DNA of 64,000 nt, taken from positions 682,001-746,000 of the forward strand of contig NZ_AFIG01000003.1 of NCBI RefSeq assembly GCF_000214595.1. Reading direction: 5' to 3'. Each line of letters begins with the position of its first letter. Positions within the stretch are counted from its first letter, which is position 1. The stretch is from Methylophaga thalassica MP (GTDB lineage: Bacteria; Pseudomonadota; Gammaproteobacteria; Nitrosococcales; Methylophagaceae). Positions 9,074-17,624 of this stretch are shown one piece after another. The position numbers and the translations under genes were made by a program. The notes under the pieces were generated by a model. It worked only from the letters and a program-made list of their open reading frames with translations. It did no database searches and had not been told where the DNA came from.

Positions 9074-9102
9074 AGTATACCTATATTGCGAATCACTATC
9101 AC
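9074..9102 (-). promoter_or_regulatory. Promoter with Fur-like box upstream of the porin unit
   Basis: On the minus strand, -10 TATACT (9074-9079) and -35 GTGATA (9097-9102) are 17 bases apart. The interval 9082-9100 reads GATAGTGATTCGCAATATA and matches the 19-base Fur consensus at 13 positions by hand count. The box lies between and over the promoter elements, the usual arrangement for Fur repression. Confidence 0.55.
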
Positions 9103-9159
9103 TTAGTTTTAGGAATATTTCATATAATTAATGGGAAATAATCATACCTACAACCAGGA

Positions 9160-9375
9160 TTACATCATGACACGGAGACTAGGTTGAGCATATGCCGCAT
9201 TAAATTCGAATAAACCTTTACTCATGTCTTGGGCAAATTGAGTGAAGTGATGCTCACTCATTCTCACAGTAATCGATCCCATTGTGAGATGAATCATTTT
9301 ACAATCAGGGCAATGTTGAATATCCACAGTATTAGATTCATAAATTGTTTCTGGTTTACATGCTCTACTCGCCAT
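9160..9375 (-). CDS. Small CxxC protein in a Fur-box operon
   Basis: 71 residues, no signal peptide. The core is QHCPDCKMIHLTMGSITVRM, a CPDC pair followed by a conserved-looking HLxxG segment. Then SEHHFTQFAQ looks like a short helix. The cysteine pair with nearby histidines could bind iron or zinc. I recall similar small hypothetical proteins near iron-responsive genes in other gammaproteobacteria but know no assigned function. It is last of three small genes behind a Fur-box promoter, 21 bases after the previous one. Confidence 0.55.
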   Translation of the reverse strand: MASRACKPETIYESNTVDIQHCPDCKMIHLTMGSITVRMSEHHFTQFAQDMSKGLFEFNAAYAQPSLRVMM

Positions 9376-9396
9376 GTGGGCTCCATTAAATAAAGA

Positions 9397-9651
9397 TTAG
9401 GAAAAGGAAAATGCTGTGCGTTGTTTGAGGTTTCGATGCCGGCAGTAAACATCCCACCAACCTCTCGCGTACGACTGCCATAATGTTTTGATAGAAACAC
9501 GGTCGTCTTGGGTGAGTAATAAGCGATAGTTGCGACTTATCTGTAGTGCCAAACAAGCTGATGGGCTAACTTGATAATACGCCACTAACTCTTTGATGGA
9601 TGCCAGCAAACAATCACGCTGCCAGTCAGGTCGACTAAGTGGCATATTCAT
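9397..9651 (-). CDS. Small uncharacterised protein in a Fur-box operon
   Basis: 84 residues, basic and rich in Trp, Tyr and Arg (LWQSYARGWWDVYCRHRN), with the helical segment SRNYRLLLTQDD. No signal peptide or metal motif is seen. Its ATG overlaps the upstream stop (ATGA at 9648-9651), so translation is coupled. There is a faint similarity, from memory only, to the Fur-associated FagA-type small proteins of pseudomonads; I would not name it on this. Confidence 0.5.
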   Translation of the reverse strand: MNMPLSRPDWQRDCLLASIKELVAYYQVSPSACLALQISRNYRLLLTQDDRVSIKTLWQSYARGWWDVYCRHRNLKQRTAFSFS

Positions 9652-9836
9652 GATTTTAACTTCCTTGCCGCTGCAGAAAGCAGCATATTCCAGACCGTTT
9701 TTTTAGAACTTTTATTCAGACAGTTAAAGTCAGCCGCATGCAGCTTACCTTCGTGAATTAAGGTCTCTAGCGTATTTTCATCAAATGCCAGATGAATGCT
9801 ATGTCTTCCCTGTGTATTAAATTGTGCTGTTTTCAT
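9648..9836 (-). CDS. Small uncharacterised protein, first gene of a Fur-box operon
   Basis: 62 residues. The N-terminal half (HSIHLAFDENTLETLIHEGK) predicts a strand-helix and the C-terminal half (HAADFNCLNKSSKKTVWNML) a helix; no known motif. It starts 31 bases downstream of a well-formed promoter overlapped by a Fur-like box. It is coupled by ATGA overlap to the next gene. The short size and lack of homology knowledge limit the call, but promoter and coupling make a real gene likely. Confidence 0.55.
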   Translation of the reverse strand: MKTAQFNTQGRHSIHLAFDENTLETLIHEGKLHAADFNCLNKSSKKTVWNMLLSAAARKLKS

Positions 9837-9866
9837 AACTCACCTCGTCCTGACAATGTGGAGATG

Positions 9867-9908
9867 AGTATAAATTCATTTAAATCTAAATGCAAATCAT
9901 TCTTATTT
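9867..9908 (-). promoter_or_regulatory. Sigma-70 promoter overlapped by a Fur-like box
   Basis: Minus strand: -35 TTGCAT (9890-9895), 17-base spacer, -10 TATACT (9867-9872). Bases 9888-9908 match the extended Fur operator pattern (AAATGATAATCATTCTCATTT-like) at 18 of 21 positions by hand and cover the -35 element. This is the best operator candidate in the window. Confidence 0.7.
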
Positions 9909-9936
9909 AAAGAATGTAAAGTTTCGGTAAAAGTCT

Positions 9937-10458
9937 TTACGGAGAATAAGACCCTGTACCGTAGTAACCGTAGCCTACAAAGGGCCAGTCATGTTTAGGG
10001 TTGTATGGCAGACCTGAAACAGGATTATTTGCCGGCCAACGCTGTTCTTTGCTCTGCTGAATAACCGGTAAGGTAAGCTGCTTTTGATCTACAGTGATAT
10101 TTTTCTGATCGATAACCTGCCCCAGTACTGTAATAAAACTATCTGTTTTATAAACTTCAGGATCGAGAAAGTCAGCACTACGAATAAAAAAACGACCTTC
10201 ACTGTCACTACTTTCGTCTGGTCGGCCAACTCGGTTAAGCGGGAACTGAACGACCAAAATTTCTGATTGCTGCTCGCTATTTTCAACAGCAATAATTTTA
10301 CCGCCCCATCGAACTGTTTTACCTTGATATAAATTAATATTGTCTGCTACCTGCTTAAGTGACAAGTCCCCTTCCGCAGGCGGTTGGATTTTGGGAGACA
10401 TATAACTGCATGCTGTTAGCACAGCCAAAGCTAATATGAGTATGCTGAAACGAATCAT
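9937..10458 (-). CDS. slp: Slp family outer-membrane lipoprotein
   Basis: 173 residues from ATG 10458, which is fixed by a consensus ribosome site AGGAGG seven bases upstream. Signal peptide with lipobox LTAC, then SYMSPKIQP. The mature domain shows the Slp order: VADNINLYQGKTVRWGGKII, then VVQFPLNRVGRP, GRFFIRSADFLDPEVYK, ITVLGQVI and a Tyr/Gly/Pro-rich tail. Slp proteins are starvation- or stress-induced outer-membrane lipoproteins of unknown biochemical role. Confidence 0.85.
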   Translation of the reverse strand: MIRFSILILALAVLTACSYMSPKIQPPAEGDLSLKQVADNINLYQGKTVRWGGKIIAVENSEQQSEILVVQFPLNRVGRPDESSDSEGRFFIRSADFLDPEVYKTDSFITVLGQVIDQKNITVDQKQLTLPVIQQSKEQRWPANNPVSGLPYNPKHDWPFVGYGYYGTGSYSP

Positions 10459-10509
10459 TGGCAAACCTCCTGTCATATACCTTAGTAGTTAATGAGTTTA
10501 TATAAGTCG

Positions 10510-11427
10510 TTATTTGTTTTTTCTATTCTTTTTTCGCTCAGCCTTTTTTGCTGCTTTTTCTTCTCGGACAATCAAAACCTGTTGCCATTCTGCTTCTATC
10601 ATTTGAGGTGTCTCCCAGGTGATCCTTCCCAGCATGCCTGCTCTGATCTCAGTCAGAATGATCTTAGCAGTACGATCCAAATCTACCTTACCACCAGACC
10701 TCAGACAGCCCCGTTTGATTCCAATAGCTTCCATATTCTCCAGCGGATATTCAGTTAAAGTATCCAGACCGAAGCGTTGTTTTAACTGTTCCGGATAGGC
10801 CTGCATCAAATACTCGATGGCATATAAGGCAATATCATCATTATCAATTGCTGTTTCTTTGATTGCGCCAGTCACGGCTAGACGATAACCACCATGAGGG
10901 TTTTCAAGATTTGGCCATAACACGCCAGGGGTATCATGCAAGACAACACCTTGTTCTAGTCTGATGCGTTGTTGCATTTTGGTAATAGCTGGCTCATTAC
11001 CTGTTTTGGCTATTTGGCGACCGGCAAGACTGTTAATCAATGTGGACTTTCCAACATTCGGAATGCCCATAATCATCGTGTTAATCGGTCTTCCCGCTTC
11101 TGCTTTGGCAGGTACCATTTTTCTACACAGTGTCAGTAAATCAGCGATACCTTCCTGTTGCTGAGCCACCATAGTCAGCGTTTTCGTGTGATTTTCCTGC
11201 TCAAAATACTGCTGCCAACGCTCTGTGATTGTTACATCAGCCAGATCATGTTTATTCAGCAACTTGATACAAGGTTTGTCTTTGCGAATCTCTGCCAGCA
11301 TAGGATTCTGGCTGCTGAAGGGAATTCGGGCATCCAGCACTTCAATAATCAGATCAACCTGCGGCAAGATCTCTCTCATTTCTTTGCTGGCTTTATGCAT
11401 ATGGCCGGGATACCACTGAATTGCCAT
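10510..11427 (-). CDS. ylqF: YlqF/RbgA-type ribosome biogenesis GTPase
   Basis: 305 residues from ATG 11427 (MAIQWYPGHMHKA), which has GGAACG upstream; upstream in-frame codons lack the family start. The GTPase motifs are circularly permuted, as the family requires: NKHD (58-61) precedes the P-loop GIPNVGKST (121-129) and DTPG (165-168). The N-terminal WYPGHMHKA is diagnostic. The C-terminus is a Lys/Arg-rich tail (KKAERKKNRKNK) suited to rRNA. It should act in late assembly of the 50S subunit. Confidence 0.92.
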   Translation of the reverse strand: MAIQWYPGHMHKASKEMREILPQVDLIIEVLDARIPFSSQNPMLAEIRKDKPCIKLLNKHDLADVTITERWQQYFEQENHTKTLTMVAQQQEGIADLLTLCRKMVPAKAEAGRPINTMIMGIPNVGKSTLINSLAGRQIAKTGNEPAITKMQQRIRLEQGVVLHDTPGVLWPNLENPHGGYRLAVTGAIKETAIDNDDIALYAIEYLMQAYPEQLKQRFGLDTLTEYPLENMEAIGIKRGCLRSGGKVDLDRTAKIILTEIRAGMLGRITWETPQMIEAEWQQVLIVREEKAAKKAERKKNRKNK

Positions 11428-11584
11428 TAACGTTCCTTTTTCACTACGATAGATATTGGATAACATTCTAACGCAAAGCCGTATTAACACCGATCAGCTT
11501 TACTCATTGCTAGATGGCAATTGGTTCCGCTAAGGTCTCGGTAACGTATAATGCGGAACTTTCTATGAGAATCGGAACAAGAGT

Positions 11585-12151
11585 ATGCCCAAGGCCAGTG
11601 ATCTTAAACGTGGAATGGTAGTAGAAGTACATGATGAGCCCTATGTCGTTAAAGATATTGATATTCGTAACCCATCTTCGCGTGGCGCATCGACACTATA
11701 TAAAGTTCGTTTTAACCATCTTAAAACGAAACAAAAACGTGATGAATCCTTCAAAGGCGAAGACTTTCTTAAAGAGGTCGACTGTGAACGCCAGTTAGTC
11801 CAATTTTCCTATCAGGATGGCGACAGCTACATCTTTATGAACAATGAAACCTTTGAGCAATACGCTATCAATGCTGCTGATATTGAAGACGCGCTGGGCT
11901 ATATCCACGATGGTCTGGATAATATCGTCGCTGTTTTATTACAACAACAACTTGTGGCTATAGAGTTGCCAGCCGCGGTTTCTTTGACTATTGTCGATAC
12001 ATCGCCGGGGATAAAAGGCGCTACGGCAGCGGCTCGCACAAAACCAGCAACCTTATCGACGGGCTTAGAAGTACAAGTCCCAGAATATATCGAAAATGGA
12101 GAAGTCATTAGGGTCAACACCGACACAGGTAAATTTATGTCGAGAGCCTAA
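11585..12151 (+). CDS. efpL: Elongation factor P-like protein EfpL (YeiP)
   Basis: 188 residues with the three-domain EF-P length. The tip loop reads RNPSSRGAST with Arg33 where EF-P has a modifiable lysine. This and the phrase SRGASTLYK separate the EfpL/YeiP branch from true EF-P. The C-terminal signature SPGIKGATAAARTKPATLSTG is conserved. EfpL binds stalled ribosomes and relieves arrest at proline-rich sequences without lysine modification. A TATAAT -10 element at 11547-11552 precedes it. It heads a run of co-directional genes (ybaN, nitroreductase, HopJ). Confidence 0.92.
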   Translation: MPKASDLKRGMVVEVHDEPYVVKDIDIRNPSSRGASTLYKVRFNHLKTKQKRDESFKGEDFLKEVDCERQLVQFSYQDGDSYIFMNNETFEQYAINAADIEDALGYIHDGLDNIVAVLLQQQLVAIELPAAVSLTIVDTSPGIKGATAAARTKPATLSTGLEVQVPEYIENGEVIRVNTDTGKFMSRA

Positions 12152-12160
12152 AACGATCGT

Positions 12161-12535
12161 ATGAAGACACGTATCAAACATCTTGTTTTGATTTGCTTAG
12201 GCTGGATGTTTGTCGCCTTGGGCATCATTGGTGTCATCTTGCCGTTGATGCCAACAACGATTTTTCTGATATTAGCCTTGGCGTGTTTTGCCGAAAGCTC
12301 TCCCCGGTTTCATCAAATGTTGCTCAATCACAAATGGTTCGGACCACCACTAAGGCAATGGCAACAAACACATAGCATGCGCCGGGATATTAAAAAGAAA
12401 GCCTATTTAATCATCATCCTGTCATTTGCTATTTCAATTGCTGCCGTTTGGGGCCGACTTTGGTTACAAGTCATGTTATTTACTATTGGACTCATTCTGT
12501 TAGCCTGTTTGTCTCGTGTAAAGGAATCAGACTAA
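12161..12535 (+). CDS. ybaN: YbaN family (DUF454) inner-membrane protein
   Basis: 124 residues. Three hydrophobic segments and the DUF454 signature: LGIIGVILPLMPTTIFLILA near the N-terminus, then CFAESSPRFHQMLLNHKWFG and PPLRQW. The family is widespread and of unknown function. It begins nine bases after efpL and ends four before the nitroreductase start, so it sits inside an operon. Confidence 0.88.
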   Translation: MKTRIKHLVLICLGWMFVALGIIGVILPLMPTTIFLILALACFAESSPRFHQMLLNHKWFGPPLRQWQQTHSMRRDIKKKAYLIIILSFAISIAAVWGRLWLQVMLFTIGLILLACLSRVKESD

Positions 12536-12539
12536 GCAG

Positions 12540-13208
12540 ATGAATACGATTGAAGCCATGCGAAAACGCCATTCTGTGCGTCATTTTTTAGATAAAGAAG
12601 TGAGTCAGCAAGATCTAATGACTCTTCTGGAGGCTGCTAGACACAGTCCTTCCGGCTCAAATACACAGCCTTGGCAAGTGGCTGTCGTCAGAGGAAAAGC
12701 AAAACAGCGTCTGGCTGATGCGATGGTTTCTGCATTTGAACAAGGTGAAACAACCGCCCCTGCCTATCAGTACTACCCCAACCCAATGCCATCTCCCTAC
12801 AATGACAGACGCAAAGCTTGTGGTTTAAAGCTTTATCAGACGCTAAACATTGCCCGTGACGATAAAGCAGGGCAACGCGCGCAATGGGCAGCCAATTACC
12901 GTTCCTTTGATGCGCCGCTGATGCTGTTTTTCTGGATGGAAGGCATCATGCAAACCGGTTCATATATGGACATGGGTATGTTCATGCAATCAGTGATGCT
13001 GGCTGCGGTCGATTGTGGCTTGGCAACCTGCCCTCAGGCAGCATTAGCGCAATATCCCAATGTTGTGAAAGAACACTTATCCTTACCAAAGGATGCCATC
13101 ATTCTTTCGGGCATGGCGCTGGGTTATGAAGATACTGAAGCCCAGGTGAATCAGTTTAGAACTGAACGTGAGACAGTAGAAAATTTCACTCAATTTTACG
13201 ATGAATAA
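12540..13208 (+). CDS. Nitroreductase family FMN oxidoreductase
   Basis: 222 residues. The N-terminal pattern RKRHSVRHF and HSPSGSNTQPWQVAVV is the FMN-phosphate binding block of the nitroreductase family. CGLATCPQAALAQYPNVVKEHL, then ILSGMALGYED, form the usual C-terminal half. These dimeric cytosolic enzymes use NAD(P)H to reduce nitroaromatics, quinones or enones; the natural substrate is unknown. Gene order (efpL-ybaN-this-hopJ) gives no specific pathway. Confidence 0.88.
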   Translation: MNTIEAMRKRHSVRHFLDKEVSQQDLMTLLEAARHSPSGSNTQPWQVAVVRGKAKQRLADAMVSAFEQGETTAPAYQYYPNPMPSPYNDRRKACGLKLYQTLNIARDDKAGQRAQWAANYRSFDAPLMLFFWMEGIMQTGSYMDMGMFMQSVMLAAVDCGLATCPQAALAQYPNVVKEHLSLPKDAIILSGMALGYEDTEAQVNQFRTERETVENFTQFYDE

Positions 13209-13218
13209 TGGAGATAAA

Positions 13219-13563
13219 ATGGAATTGCAGGCTTTTTTAACGCAGTTAAAAACACACCCTGAAAACATAGCGTTTGATGACACTATGTCAGTCATTGAAG
13301 CTAATTATGTATTTACTCCTACCGCATTTAAAAACGGTGGTACCACCAATGAAGCCGGCCAAAATAATGGCTCATGCAAAATTTTTGGCTTTGGCAAAAT
13401 ACATGCACTTAGTGTTGACGAAACCCTAGCCTGCTTTGGTCAGTATTATCGGGATGATGTGTTAGCCAATCCACACGGGGACGATCACCAAAATATTCGC
13501 CACTTTATGAAAACCGGTTGGGATGGCGTGCAATTTGAGGGTGAACCACTAACAGCACACTAG
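13219..13563 (+). CDS. HopJ-family protein
   Basis: 114 residues from ATG 13219, which follows GGAG (taatggagataaa); an earlier in-frame ATG at 13201 lies inside the previous gene. The sequence matches the HopJ (PF08888-type) family: VIEANYVFTPTAFKNG, then NNGSCKIFGFGKIHALS, ETLACFGQYYRDDVLANPHG and HQNIRHFMKTGWDGVQF. The family was named from a Pseudomonas type III effector, but is common in free-living bacteria, and there is no secretion system here. Role unknown. It ends the operon at a terminator. Confidence 0.85.
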   Translation: MELQAFLTQLKTHPENIAFDDTMSVIEANYVFTPTAFKNGGTTNEAGQNNGSCKIFGFGKIHALSVDETLACFGQYYRDDVLANPHGDDHQNIRHFMKTGWDGVQFEGEPLTAH

Positions 13564-13585
13564 TCTTTTGATTCATATATCAAAT

Positions 13586-13613
13586 AAAAAAGGGAGCAGA
13601 TGCTCCCTTTTTT
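13586..13613. terminator. Bidirectional intrinsic terminator
   Basis: GGGAGC / GCTCCC stem flanked by an A-run (from 13586) and a T-run (to 13613), loop AGAT. It lies between the convergent HopJ gene and the large dehydrogenase gene. Confidence 0.88.
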
Positions 13614-13634
13614 ATAGTATTTTCTGCGATTAAC

Positions 13635-16600
13635 TTAGAGTAATACGCGTTCAATACCACCTTGTTTAACACTATCGATGAAGTCTTTATGCCAGTTATC
13701 CCCTTTCAGGTGTTTGGCAATTTCAACCACAATATAGTCGGTATCAATACCCGTATCTTCACTGTAGCGGCTCAGGCCTTGTTGACAGGCTGGGCATGAC
13801 GTCAACATTTTCACATTGCCATTTTTCGCCTTATCCTGCCCGGTCAGTTCCTGAATCCCCTTAGTAATTTCCTCTTCCTTACGGAAACGCACCTGCGTCG
13901 CAATATCTGGACGCGCCACAGCGAACGAACCGGCTTCACCACAGCAACGATCATTTAATGCTACTTCCTGTCCCATTAAAGTGCTGGCCACAGAGGTCGG
14001 CTGATATGTTTTCATAGGTGTGTGACATGGGTCGTGATACATATACTGAACCCCTTCCACGCCTTCCAGCTTGACACCTTTTTCCATTAGATATTCATGA
14101 ATATCCAACAGGCGGCAGCCAGGGAAGATCGCCTCAAACTGATACTTCAGCAACTGATCCATACAGGTACCGCATGAGACAATGACGGTTTTGATATCCA
14201 TGTAATTCAGCGTATTCGCTAAGCGATGGAATAACACCTGATTAGATGTCGAAATCGATGTGGCTTTTTCCTTATCCCCTGTTGATGCTTGTGGGTAACC
14301 ACAACACAGATAGCCAGGGGGCAGCACAGTTTCAGTGCCCACTTCATACAACATGGCTAAGGTCGCCAAACCTACCTGGCTGAACAAACGCTCAGAACCA
14401 CAACCCGGGAAGTAGAAAACGGCATCTGATTCATCATTGACCTTTTTCGGATCACGTAGAATCGGAATCATTTTCTCATCTTCAACACCCAACATGGCAC
14501 GTGTAGTTTGTGTCGGCAAACCTGTTGGCATTGGCTTTTTCATGAAATGAACGACTTGCTCACGAATCGGCGTTTTACCTGTCGTAGGCAGGGGACGTTT
14601 TTTCTTGCTGCCTAATAAGCCTAGTGTTTTAGCAACACCATGCGCCATTTTCTGAGCCTGATACCCCCACTCAATCATGGTTTTACGCATGATTTTCACG
14701 GTCAGAGGATCGGTCGCATTCAGATAGGCCATCGATGTCCAGGTGCCAATATTTGGACGACGCTTGCCTTGTTTCTTCAGCACTTCACGTAGTTTGATAC
14801 TGACATCACCAAAGTCGATATTGACCGGGCAAGGATTCAGACAGCGGTGACATACCGTGCAGTGATCCGCCACATCATTCATCTCTTCAAAGTGACGAAC
14901 TGAAATACCACGGCGCGTTTGTTCCTCGTACAAGAAAGCTTCAATAATCAAGCCTGTACCAAGAATTTTATTCCGTGGTGAGTATAGTAAGTTGGCACGA
15001 GGCACATGAGTTGTACACTCAGGCTTACACTTACCACATCTCAGACAGTCTTTGATGTCATTGTTGATGTCACCCAGATCACTTTGTTCAAGAATCAACG
15101 CTTCCTGCTCTAACAGGCGTAATGAGGGTGTATAAGCATTGTCCAGACCAGAACCGGCTAATAACTTACCGGCATTGAAATGGCCATTGGGATCCACTTT
15201 CTGTTTGTACCCGGCAAAGGCATCAATGGTAGCTTTGTCGAGATATTGCATCTTGGTCAGACCAATACCATGTTCACCGGAAATAACACCACCCAAGCGC
15301 CCAGCTAATGCCATCACTTCATCGACAATGCCTTCAGCATCATGCATCATTTCGTAGTCATTAGAATTGACTGGAATGTTCGTGTGAACATTACCATCAC
15401 CGGCATGCATGTGTGTGGCGACAAACAAACGACCTGAACGGTTTTCTTTATGAATACTGTCCAGCTTATTACGTAAAACACTCAGCGCTTGCCCTTGGAA
15501 TAACTCTTTTAAGGGTTTTTCCATTTCTTCACGATACGAAATACGTAAGTCACGACGCTGTAGTACATTAAATAATGTATCACCGTCGAGGATATTGGCT
15601 GTAGCAGTATCAGACAGCAGATCGGCTAAATCTTTAGCAGGCTTGTCCAGGCTGTCTAAAATTTTCTGCCAGCGTGCCATGACCACATCGACATGACGGC
15701 ATGCGGCTTCGTTTTTAGAATTGACGATGGCATCGTTTTCAACACTATCACTCAAATCTTTATTGCCACACTCTTTCAGTTCTTTTGGATTAGAACTCAA
15801 ATAGGTTTTCACTGCTTTCGCTGTTTTTAGCTTATTGCGAGTGGACTGAACAATGTTAATACGTTCAATACCATCGTTATATTCAGATAAACGATCCAGA
15901 GGAATAACGACGTCTTCATTAATCTTAAACGCATTGGTATGTCTGGCAATCGCCGCTGTCCGAGAACGATCGGCCCAGAAACGTTTGCGCGCTTCAGGGC
16001 TGACTGCCACAAAGCCTTCACCATCACGTGCATTGGCAAGACGAACCACTTCAGAGCAGGCTTCTGCTACCGCATCCTCATCATCCCCTACCACATCAAT
16101 AAGCAAGACCATCTTCGGCGCCACTGAACGCGGCGCTTTGGTTGAGTAGTCAACTGCTTTTACATAGCGCTCATCAAGATGTTCCATCCCGGCCAGTAAC
16201 ACGTTTTTGTTATTGTCCAGGTAATCTTTGGTCTCTACGATAGCCGGTACGGCTTTACTTAAGTCATTACCGAAAAACTCAAGACAGACCGTACGGATAT
16301 AGTCAGGCATACGATGCAGAACAAAAACAGAAGACGTGATCAAACCATCACAGCCTTCTTTTTGTATGCCCGGCAAACCACCGAGGAATTTGTTTGTCAC
16401 GTCTTTCCCTAAGCCAATCTTACGTAGTTCTTTGGCAGGTATTCTCATGACGTCTGGCTCACCAATAGCGGTTTTACCATCAGCTTCAAAGCGCGTTATT
16501 TTAAACTCGGCATACTCAATATCATGAATTTTGCTCAGGTTATGGTTTAACCGTTCCACTTCCATCCAGGTGGCATCCGGCGTCACCATTCTCCATGACA

Positions 16601-17492
16601 GCAGATTATCTAGTGCCGTACCCCACATCACGGCTTTTTTACCACCGGCATTCATCGCCACATTACCACCGATGGTGGATGCATCTTGTGAGGTTGGATC
16701 CACAGCAAACACTAAACCATTACGATCAGCTAAGTCAGAAACACGGCGTGTAACAACGCCGGCCTCAGCTCGAACGGTAGGCACTTTTTCATCACGACCA
16801 GGAATATGGCGATAAATAACTTCCCCCAGGCCTTCCAGTTTTTCAGTGTTAACCACCACACTTTCAGCCGTGAGCGGAATAGCGCCACCGGTATAACCAG
16901 TACCACCACCACGAGGAATAACTGTTAATCCTAAGTCGATACAGGCAGCAATAATTTTTGCCATTTCTTCTTCAGAGTCTGGCGTCACTACCGCTAGTGG
17001 GTATTCAACACGCCAGTCAGTGGCATCAGTTACATGTGAGACACGGGCCAGACCATCAAACTGGATATTGTGTTTTTTTGTCGTTTTGGATAAACGACGC
17101 ATCACCATCTTTCTACGTTCCGCGGTGCTCAATAAATTACGTTCAAACCGCTCTACTGCTTGACGCGCACTTTTCTCCAATTGCAGAGCAAGGTCATTAT
17201 TATTCTCTTCCGCGCGGATACGAATTTGATCCAGTCGATGATGCAAAACATGACGAAGCGAGCCCCAACGCTTTTGGTTTTCGACTAAATCGTCCTGAAT
17301 AAATGGGTTACGTTGGATAACCCACATATCTCCTAGAACTTCAAACAGCATTTTTGCTGAGCGGCCAGTTTTGCGTTGCTCACGGAGTTGCTGCAAAACC
17401 TCCCACATTGGTTCCCCTAGGAAACGAATGACGATTTCACGATCAGAAAATGAGGTATAGTTGTACGGAATCTCGCGAATTCGGTTAGACAT
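13635..17492 (-). CDS. Giant FAD-linked oxidase / Fe-S dehydrogenase (D-lactate or D-2-hydroxy acid dehydrogenase type)
   Basis: 1285 residues from ATG 17492 (MSNRIREIPYNYTS); a longer frame to 17576 has no family match. Order: an N-terminal DUF3683-like domain (about 1-140); an FAD-binding PCMH domain with RGGGTGYTGG near residue 195; the FAD-oxidase C-terminal domain with HMHAGDGNVHTNIPV and GEHGIGLTK; two [4Fe-4S] motifs, CLRCGKCKPEC near 815 and CTVCHRCLNPCP near 880; then two CCG domains (CCGYPQAS and DRCCGEAGS). It looks like a one-chain fusion of GlcD/GlcF-type subunits that passes electrons from a 2-hydroxy acid to the quinone pool. The substrate is not determined. It is divergent from uppP. 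Confidence 0.85.
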   Translation of the reverse strand: MSNRIREIPYNYTSFSDREIVIRFLGEPMWEVLQQLREQRKTGRSAKMLFEVLGDMWVIQRNPFIQDDLVENQKRWGSLRHVLHHRLDQIRIRAEENNNDLALQLEKSARQAVERFERNLLSTAERRKMVMRRLSKTTKKHNIQFDGLARVSHVTDATDWRVEYPLAVVTPDSEEEMAKIIAACIDLGLTVIPRGGGTGYTGGAIPLTAESVVVNTEKLEGLGEVIYRHIPGRDEKVPTVRAEAGVVTRRVSDLADRNGLVFAVDPTSQDASTIGGNVAMNAGGKKAVMWGTALDNLLSWRMVTPDATWMEVERLNHNLSKIHDIEYAEFKITRFEADGKTAIGEPDVMRIPAKELRKIGLGKDVTNKFLGGLPGIQKEGCDGLITSSVFVLHRMPDYIRTVCLEFFGNDLSKAVPAIVETKDYLDNNKNVLLAGMEHLDERYVKAVDYSTKAPRSVAPKMVLLIDVVGDDEDAVAEACSEVVRLANARDGEGFVAVSPEARKRFWADRSRTAAIARHTNAFKINEDVVIPLDRLSEYNDGIERINIVQSTRNKLKTAKAVKTYLSSNPKELKECGNKDLSDSVENDAIVNSKNEAACRHVDVVMARWQKILDSLDKPAKDLADLLSDTATANILDGDTLFNVLQRRDLRISYREEMEKPLKELFQGQALSVLRNKLDSIHKENRSGRLFVATHMHAGDGNVHTNIPVNSNDYEMMHDAEGIVDEVMALAGRLGGVISGEHGIGLTKMQYLDKATIDAFAGYKQKVDPNGHFNAGKLLAGSGLDNAYTPSLRLLEQEALILEQSDLGDINNDIKDCLRCGKCKPECTTHVPRANLLYSPRNKILGTGLIIEAFLYEEQTRRGISVRHFEEMNDVADHCTVCHRCLNPCPVNIDFGDVSIKLREVLKKQGKRRPNIGTWTSMAYLNATDPLTVKIMRKTMIEWGYQAQKMAHGVAKTLGLLGSKKKRPLPTTGKTPIREQVVHFMKKPMPTGLPTQTTRAMLGVEDEKMIPILRDPKKVNDESDAVFYFPGCGSERLFSQVGLATLAMLYEVGTETVLPPGYLCCGYPQASTGDKEKATSISTSNQVLFHRLANTLNYMDIKTVIVSCGTCMDQLLKYQFEAIFPGCRLLDIHEYLMEKGVKLEGVEGVQYMYHDPCHTPMKTYQPTSVASTLMGQEVALNDRCCGEAGSFAVARPDIATQVRFRKEEEITKGIQELTGQDKAKNGNVKMLTSCPACQQGLSRYSEDTGIDTDYIVVEIAKHLKGDNWHKDFIDSVKQGGIERVLL

Positions 17493-17624
17493 GTTGACAG
17501 ATAAGCCTCTTTCTAAAGTAAGAGTGATGTTTAAGAGCGGCAATTTTAACACGGGCGCGACTATAATATGACCCACATAAATTAAGCCTTTTATTAAATA
17601 AGCTTCTGGACGACTGTTTTTGCC

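Noticed and set aside
17493..17576. N-terminal extension of the large dehydrogenase
   Set aside because: The extra 28 residues look like translated leader and do not belong to the conserved N-terminal domain starting at MSNRIREIPYN.
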